A stretch of 10,864 nucleotides of DNA from Euperipatoides rowelli (taxonomy: Eukaryota; Onychophora; Udeonychophora; Euonychophora; Peripatopsidae): NCBI GenBank assembly GCA_003024985.2, contig PXIH01S0024047.1; one strand, 5' to 3'. The notes below the pieces were generated by a model, which saw only the letters and a list, made by a program, of their open reading frames with translations, was not told the origin of the DNA and ran no database searches. The position numbers and the translations under genes are program-made. Positions 6,323 to 10,864 of the stretch are shown one piece after another (position 1 is the first letter of the stretch; the number at the start of each line of letters is the position of its first letter).

Positions 6323-8330
6323 TTAATTTGAGTTTAAATATTCATCGAATGCTTTTTTAAATATTCTAAAATTACAAAAATTGATATCTTGAATGGCAGG
6401 GCATTCTAATGTTTTACAACTCTGTAAGAAAAAAAATGAGCTCTAATGGAATTATAAGTAAAAAAATTTTAACTTTAAAAACTTATGACCTCTTGTTTGT
6501 GAGTCTTAATCCATTGTAAAATACCCTCTCATATTTTCCTCAACAACTATTATTTAAATGCTTGTATGAGATCCCCCGAAAAAATCTCTGTTGTAGAATT
6601 ATTATTTCTAATTTATAAAGTTGTTTCAGTCTACCTTCATAATTTATTTTTTCAAAACTTTTAATTCTTCTTAGTATATCTACAGAATATTTTATTAAAA
6701 TTTTTCATATCTGTGATATGTTTACAGTATTAAATATCATGTCCATAATCAACAAATCCTTGAATATAACATTTATATATTGCAAAAATATAAATATTTA
6801 GTCATTATAGATAATATATGAAACATATAAAAAAAATTTTGAGATATCTTTCTTATAATATGATTTATATGATTGGTAAAAGTTAATCTTTTGTTGAACA
6901 AAACTCCAAAGATCATTTAAAAACGTCAACTTTTTCTATATTCACATTGTTAAAAGAAATATCTCTATCTCTATGTTTCTACTGTTTTTATACATTTGAT
7001 TTCTAATCTATTTAAATTCATCCACTCATTAATTATATTTATATCATTTTGAACATTTTCAACATCTTTTTGAATTTTTATAAAATGTACCAATTTAAAA
7101 TCGTCTGCTAAATAATTACCTTTGATTCAAAATTTTGAGATATATCTGATATATATATATTATATTGAATAAGGTTGATGCCATCACCATCCCTTGTGAA
7201 TCCTGCATTAGAGACATAACGTGTGGATTTTTCCCCATTGACAACAACCCTAAAACATCTATTTGTTAGAAAACGGTATATCCAAACAATAAGTTATTCT
7301 TCTATTCCAAATTTTTAACATTTTGTCACAATATATTTGGTTGTATATTGTCAAAAGCCTTAGAAATATCAAAATATAACACAACCGCTTACATACCTCT
7401 TATAATGTCAGTAATCTTATTGATTGTATAACTTAACTTATCACTACAACCTCTTCCTTCTCTGAAGCCAAATTGTAATTCTGTCAGAATCCCCAATTCT
7501 TTAATATTAATTTTATTTTCAGTCCATCCAATAATATTTTTTCAGTTATTTGACTGAAAACGCTTGATAAAGCTATTGGTCTATATTAAAGTTAAGACAT
7601 GAATGATTTCCTTTTATAGACATTGAATGTATTTCAGTTTCTTTTCGTGTTTGTAGAATAAAATTATATTGCAGCGAATAATTTGATATAATCAAAATCA
7701 ACAGCAAAAAAACGTGTAGCTTTATAAAATGATAAGATAGATCATCTGGCCCTTTTCACTTTGAGCCATTTACCTGTGATAATCTACATAACCTCTATTA
7801 TATCATTCGTTACAAATTTTATTGTATTAATAGTATAGTCTTTATAAACTATATTTCTTAATTTATTTGACAATGGAACAATATTAATATTTTTGCATGA
7901 AAAAAATTCANCAAATATTTCTGCTACTTATGTTATATCTGTGTATATATTACCATTTGATTCAATTTTTTTAATTTCCTTATGATTATATGGCTTATTT
8001 CTATATATTGTTTTATATAATATTTTTTATCAATTGTTATTTATCTTGCCAATCTATTTGCCTACTTTATCTATGACTCCACAACCAGACTTGAAACTTT
8101 GTTTCTAGCTATTTTATAACTATTATAATCCATTTCTGATCTAGTTAGTTTATATTTAATATATTTATCTTTCTTGATTTTTTTTTTTCCAATTATAAAC
8201 CTCAATCGAGGACCATTTTGGTTTTGGTTTATCAAATTTATTTTTAACATTACATATATCTTAAAATTACACCGTTTATATTACTAATTAATGTATTATA
8301 AACATATATGAAATTCTCTATAATATCAAT
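6323..8330 (-). pseudogene. CR1/jockey-like LINE reverse transcriptase, heavily decayed
   Basis: Readable blocks on the minus strand, in order: KFDKPKPKWSS linker (about 8220); EFFS linker around the n at 7911; KGPDD (about 7750); LQFGFREGRGCSDKLSYTIN (about 7435-7490); motif A FDISKAFD (7350-7373); degenerate motif B, QDSQGMVMASTLFNI; motif C LADDFKLVHF with LADD at 7100-7111; then NDINIINEWMNLN, NDLWSF and ISKIFF. Further down are NYEGRLKQLYKLE and the C-terminus IFKKAFDEYLNSN, ending at TAA 6323-6325. Motifs A and C keep their aspartates. Spacing and block types fit CR1/jockey-type LINEs. Many frameshifts and stops exclude function. Confidence 0.8.
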
Positions 8331-8499
8331 ATTATTTTAGAATCTATACAAAGCAGATCACTATTAATTTTATCTCATATCAATTCTATTTTTGTATCTA
8401 TAATATTTTTTCTACACAATTCCAATTACAATGTGTTTTGCTACCTGTCAGTTTACCAATAATGTTTCAAATTATCGAAGCTAATGAATATTTCCACGT

Positions 8500-8600
8500 T
8501 TGGCTTTTTTTTCTCTCATCTAATTTAAGAAAAATCTTTATTGGAATTTTATTCCTCCACCTCAAGTATTGAGGTAAGTGTTCCTTTGGAGCATTTCTTC
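8500..8600 (-). pseudogene. Possible LINE linker fragment (between endonuclease and reverse transcriptase)
   Basis: The minus strand reads LPQYLRWRNKIPIKIFLKLD then ERKKSQTWKYSLASI before a stop. This resembles the LRxRxxxxxxGEKxTKYFLxLExR linker of L1/Tx1-like LINEs. It lies on the far side of the CR1-like element from the reverse transcriptase at 5643-6126, on the same strand and in the order expected for one interrupted LINE. The match is short and low in complexity, so it may be chance. Confidence 0.3.
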
Positions 8601-8639
8601 AAGAAAGAATATTCTAATTTCATCTAAATGTGGAGTGAT

Positions 8640-8745
8640 ATTATACCTATGTTAACTCTTAGGCCTAGTGATAACATAAAAAAAACTTTTCTCAAAATGC
8701 TGAAATTAATACAGAGGAAATAAAATTAAAAAAAAAAAGCATTAT
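8640..8745. other. Short unassigned A-rich spacer
   Basis: A-rich sequence with an A11 run near 8729-8739 and no supported reading. It may contain the 5' untranslated part of the plus-strand LINE that starts nearby; the exact 5' end is not visible. Confidence 0.4.
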
Positions 8746-9760
8746 ATTATTCGTCTTCAGAATATCAATTTATGATGGGGCTGAATATTGTATCTTTACT
8801 TCCATAACAGATTATAACATTTATCCTATTAATATCTAAATTATTTTAAAGCAACTGATAGGCCTTAATCTGATTAACAATTTAGAGGCTATATTATCAA
8901 TTACCTAATCCATTATACTATAATGAGTTTACCTGCCACCAAGATGCGGCTCAATTTCAGAATGCATCAGGTCAAATCTCAGGAAATATTATTTATTACT
9001 TGTCTCAAGAAAGCCAAAATAGAATTACTAAGGTAGTAATTGATAAAATCCCAGCAACGACCTTATCCCATCTTCTCCCTCACCCCTCTAGGAGGAGTGG
9101 GGGGGGGGGATTGAAACAATTTCACCAAGTTATATGAAATGACTGACCGAATGGAATGACTTGTGTAACAGGTCAAACAGTTATTTTGTTCAGAATGAAA
9201 ACTGGAGTTGCTGTTTGTGATATACCTTACTTTATAAAAATAAACCATTTAAGAGTTTTTCTCCATATAGCCACACAGCCTCGTATATGTTTCAGGTGTG
9301 AAAGCATGGACCATCTGATTACCAACTGTCCTGTAAAATTTTGTGCAACCTGCCAAGCCCTTAGACCACAACAACTTACTTCTAAGCTTACCTATGCAGC
9401 AAAAATTGTAGCAAAGAATAGAGATTGAGCTTTAATACTGCAAAAACTCCAAAAGGTTGCAAACCTGGACAAATTTGCAATGAGTGTACAACAGGATAAT
9501 CAAGAAATCTCTCAACTAGCTCTCACAATTCCCCATGATAAAACATGGCTACCCTCATCCATTCAGGACCCTTAACAATTTTTCATGGAAAAAATATTAA
9601 TGACGGTTTTGCAGAAACTCAGCCAAAGAACTCAGACAGTTTTATTAATCCCCATGGATTTACACAGAATTCTATTAAAGAGGATTATCAGGAAAGCAGC
9701 TTGGAAGGGAAATACAATGATTTGCAACTAAAATTAACAAAAGTCGTCTAACCTGTAAAA
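8745..9760 (+). pseudogene. LINE ORF1 (gag-like, CCHC zinc knuckle), broken
   Basis: ORF1 products coat element RNA and carry it to the target. Early residues read SIYDGAEYCIFTSITDYNIY, then LINNLEAILSIT. After a frame change, 8931-9428 reads in one frame apart from two TGA codons near 9136 and 9145, with FTCHQDAAQFQNASG, ITKVVIDKIPATTLSH, VAVCDIPYFIKIN and FLHIATQPRICFRC. The knuckle CFRCESMDHLITNC (9288-9329) is a perfect C-x2-C-x4-H-x4-C. A partial second one, CATC at 9342-9353, lacks its later ligands. Past the stop at 9426-9428 a helical, possibly coiled stretch (LQKLQKVANLDK) follows, and 9545-9751 is a polar C-terminal part in another frame. The start codon is not identifiable. Confidence 0.7.
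9099..9109 (+). repeat. G11 homopolymer tract
   Basis: Eleven consecutive G inside the ORF1 remnant, unlike anything else in this A/T-rich window. Just upstream, CTCACCCCTCTAGGAGGAGTG is partly self-complementary with it. The tract falls in a Gly-rich part of the translation. It is prone to slippage and sequencing error. Confidence 0.8.
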
Positions 9761-10040
9761 CAGGAAATTAAAAAACAACCCAGCAAATCAGTAACTATAA
9801 CTCCAAATAATTTTTTTTTAAAAAAAGCCTTGTAATGATAATCAATTAGGGGATGAAGAATATATGACTTGAGAAGTAATACAATGGATACCTAGAATAC
9901 GTCAGTCAATAAATAGATCTTGTTTCTGGCTTTGCAGAAAATGACATGGAAGTGCTGGAAACTGACTTTCATCATACATATGATCCTCCAGACGAATGTC
10001 TCTCATTAGAAAAAGATTGAAATATGCAATAAAATACTTT
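9760..10040 (+). other. Decayed sequence between ORF1 and ORF2 remnants
   Basis: No clear reading. A T9/A6 junction near 9811-9825 and several stops interrupt any frame. It probably holds the end of ORF1, the inter-ORF spacer and the ORF2 start of the plus-strand LINE. I see no promoter, RNA gene or separate insertion in it. Confidence 0.5.
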
Positions 10041-10044
10041 GATT

Positions 10045-10864
10045 TGGCTGGTGCATCCTCTCTCACATCGGATTAATTTACACTCTCTTAACATGCAATG
10101 GATTAATAATATTCATAAATGTAATAATCTCTATAATTATCTTCTTCATAAAGAAGTAAACATTGGACTATTGCAAGAGACTAAGTTAGCCCTACACCTT
10201 AAGGACCCAAGGACCACATGGCAACACATCTTTTACAACATCTTGCATGCTCCAAATCAGATATGGGTATGACAATAGTCTTAAAATTATCTTTTTTTAT
10301 CATCAACACCAAGATTTTATAGTTGAATCCCTGTTTAATTATTTTGAAAATTATCATGTTACAACAACCTTTTTTCTGTATGGCCCTAAATATCTGGAAA
10401 TTTACAATATGTTATTTTTAAAAATCATGGAATTTATCAAAAGCAACATTGGGTGTCAAATTGTCATGGGTGGGGATTTTAATATCCCTTTTTTCCATAC
10501 ATCCAAATGGGGAAGATTGCTGTGGAATGAATTAAACTTAATCGACATTGCAGAGCTGCTGGTAAAGAGTGATTACCCAAATGGGGAAGATTGCTGTGAA
10601 ATGAATTAAACTTAATTCACATTGCAGAGCTGCTGGGAAAGAGTGATTACCCAACACACTATAATAATAATGGAGGGGCGAGGATCAATTATTTATTTTT
10701 ATCACAGCAAATAACTAATAATGTTAATTTGATTAACACTATTGTATGTTTCTCAAATCACTTAGCCTTACATATTGTATCAGAATCAGAGGCATTTGGG
10801 GATCCACATTATGGGTTGAAAGGGGCTAAATATTTCATCATTCATCATGCGTTATCTTTACACT
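10045..10864 (+). pseudogene. LINE ORF2 endonuclease domain (APE type), partial and frameshifted
   Basis: The APE-type domain nicks target DNA to prime reverse transcription. Visible blocks are: NLHSLNMQWINN, which fits the N-terminal Asn block; HKEVNIGLLQETKL with LQETK at 10171-10185, carrying the metal-binding Glu; then, after a frameshift near 10245-10270, the VTTTFFLYGPKY strand and QIVMGGDFN (GGDFN at 10469-10483), carrying the catalytic Asp and Asn. Beyond the 74-bp duplication are ARINYLFLS (10678-10704), in place of SRIDYxFxS, and SNHLAL (SNH at 10753-10761), in place of SDH. The Asp residues of these last two motifs have changed to Asn, so activity would be lost even without the frameshifts. 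The domain runs to about 10790; ORF2 is cut by the window edge. Confidence 0.8.
10503..10650 (+). repeat. 74-bp tandem duplication inside the endonuclease coding sequence
   Basis: 10503-10576 and 10577-10650 are adjacent direct copies with four base differences. 74 is not a multiple of three, so the duplication moves the frame by two. The motifs before it (GGDFN) and after it (ARINYLFLS) are offset by exactly that amount. It therefore postdates an open frame here and is a direct cause of inactivation, or followed it during decay. Confidence 0.92.

Larger units (their letters stand above)
6127..8450 (-). mobile_element. 5'-truncated CR1/jockey-like LINE
   Basis: Minus-strand LINE with linker, reverse transcriptase and C-terminal part, a 3' untranslated region of about 150 bases, and a tetranucleotide tail. 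The endonuclease domain is missing, the usual 5' truncation of CR1-type insertions. The upstream limit near 8450 is where recognisable linker sequence fades. Decay is strong, with stops and frame changes every 20-60 codons, so the copy is old. One undetermined base (n) lies at 7911. Confidence 0.8.
8745..10864 (+). mobile_element. 5' part of a plus-strand LINE (ORF1 and endonuclease), cut by window edge
   Basis: Two non-overlapping coding remnants occur in LINE order: a gag-like ORF1 with a CCHC knuckle, then ORF2 beginning with an APE-type endonuclease. The reverse transcriptase would lie past the right edge. The left limit is set where protein-like sequence (SIYDGAEYCIFTSITDYNIY) first appears, and could lie further left. 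ORF1 type and endonuclease are consistent with an L1/Tx1-like element, perhaps the same family as the minus-strand LINE at 4586-6126, which I cannot test because the two parts do not overlap. Frameshifts, stops and a 74-bp duplication show it is inactive. Confidence 0.75.

Noticed and set aside
9063-9248. Minus-strand frame with a Pro-rich end
   Set aside because: It is antisense to the LINE ORF1 remnant; the proline run is the complement of the G tract.
1-10864. CRISPR array, bacterial operon, prophage or novel defence system
   Set aside because: No regularly spaced repeats, no ribosome-binding-site-linked genes and no such protein families. All supported coding matter is eukaryotic transposon sequence.

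Overview
This window looks like nuclear DNA from an animal with a large, A+T-rich, transposon-laden genome. An arthropod or other invertebrate is the most likely source, but the sequence does not name a species. I see no intact host gene, no functional tRNA or rRNA gene, no CRISPR array and no bacterial or viral gene set. Nearly all recognisable coding matter is decayed transposable elements. Family names come from reading translated motifs by eye; no database search was possible.

Layout from left to right. Bases 1-2470 hold no gene I can support; a block at about 590-1500 is less A/T-biased than its surroundings and carries a hairpin. Bases 2471-4556 are a decayed Tigger/pogo-type DNA transposon on the minus strand. 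It keeps part of the DNA-binding helix-turn-helix, all three catalytic aspartates, the C-terminal tail and the remains of a Cys/His finger, but has stops and frameshifts. Bases 4586-6126 are the 3' half of a non-LTR retrotransposon (LINE) on the minus strand, with reverse transcriptase motifs including a YMDD box and a C-terminal Cys-His region. A plus-strand tRNA-derived SINE (4816-5052) interrupts it and is flanked by a perfect 14-bp target-site duplication. Bases 6127-8450 are a second minus-strand LINE of CR1/jockey-like type, truncated before its endonuclease domain and ending in a tetranucleotide (TTTA on the plus strand) tail. Bases 8745-10864 are the 5' part of a plus-strand LINE: a gag-like ORF1 with a CCHC zinc knuckle, then the start of ORF2 with an APE-type endonuclease, cut by the window edge and carrying a 74-bp tandem duplication.

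The elements do not work together as a system. They record successive insertions: the SINE landed inside the first LINE, and the CR1-like element appears to have landed inside, or replaced part of, the same LINE. When active, the LINEs encoded nicking and reverse transcription for copy-and-paste movement, the Tigger element encoded a cut-and-paste transposase, and the SINE would have borrowed LINE machinery. None of the reading frames here is intact. I found no sign of a new biological system; the points of interest are the nested architecture and a few well-preserved molecular traces.
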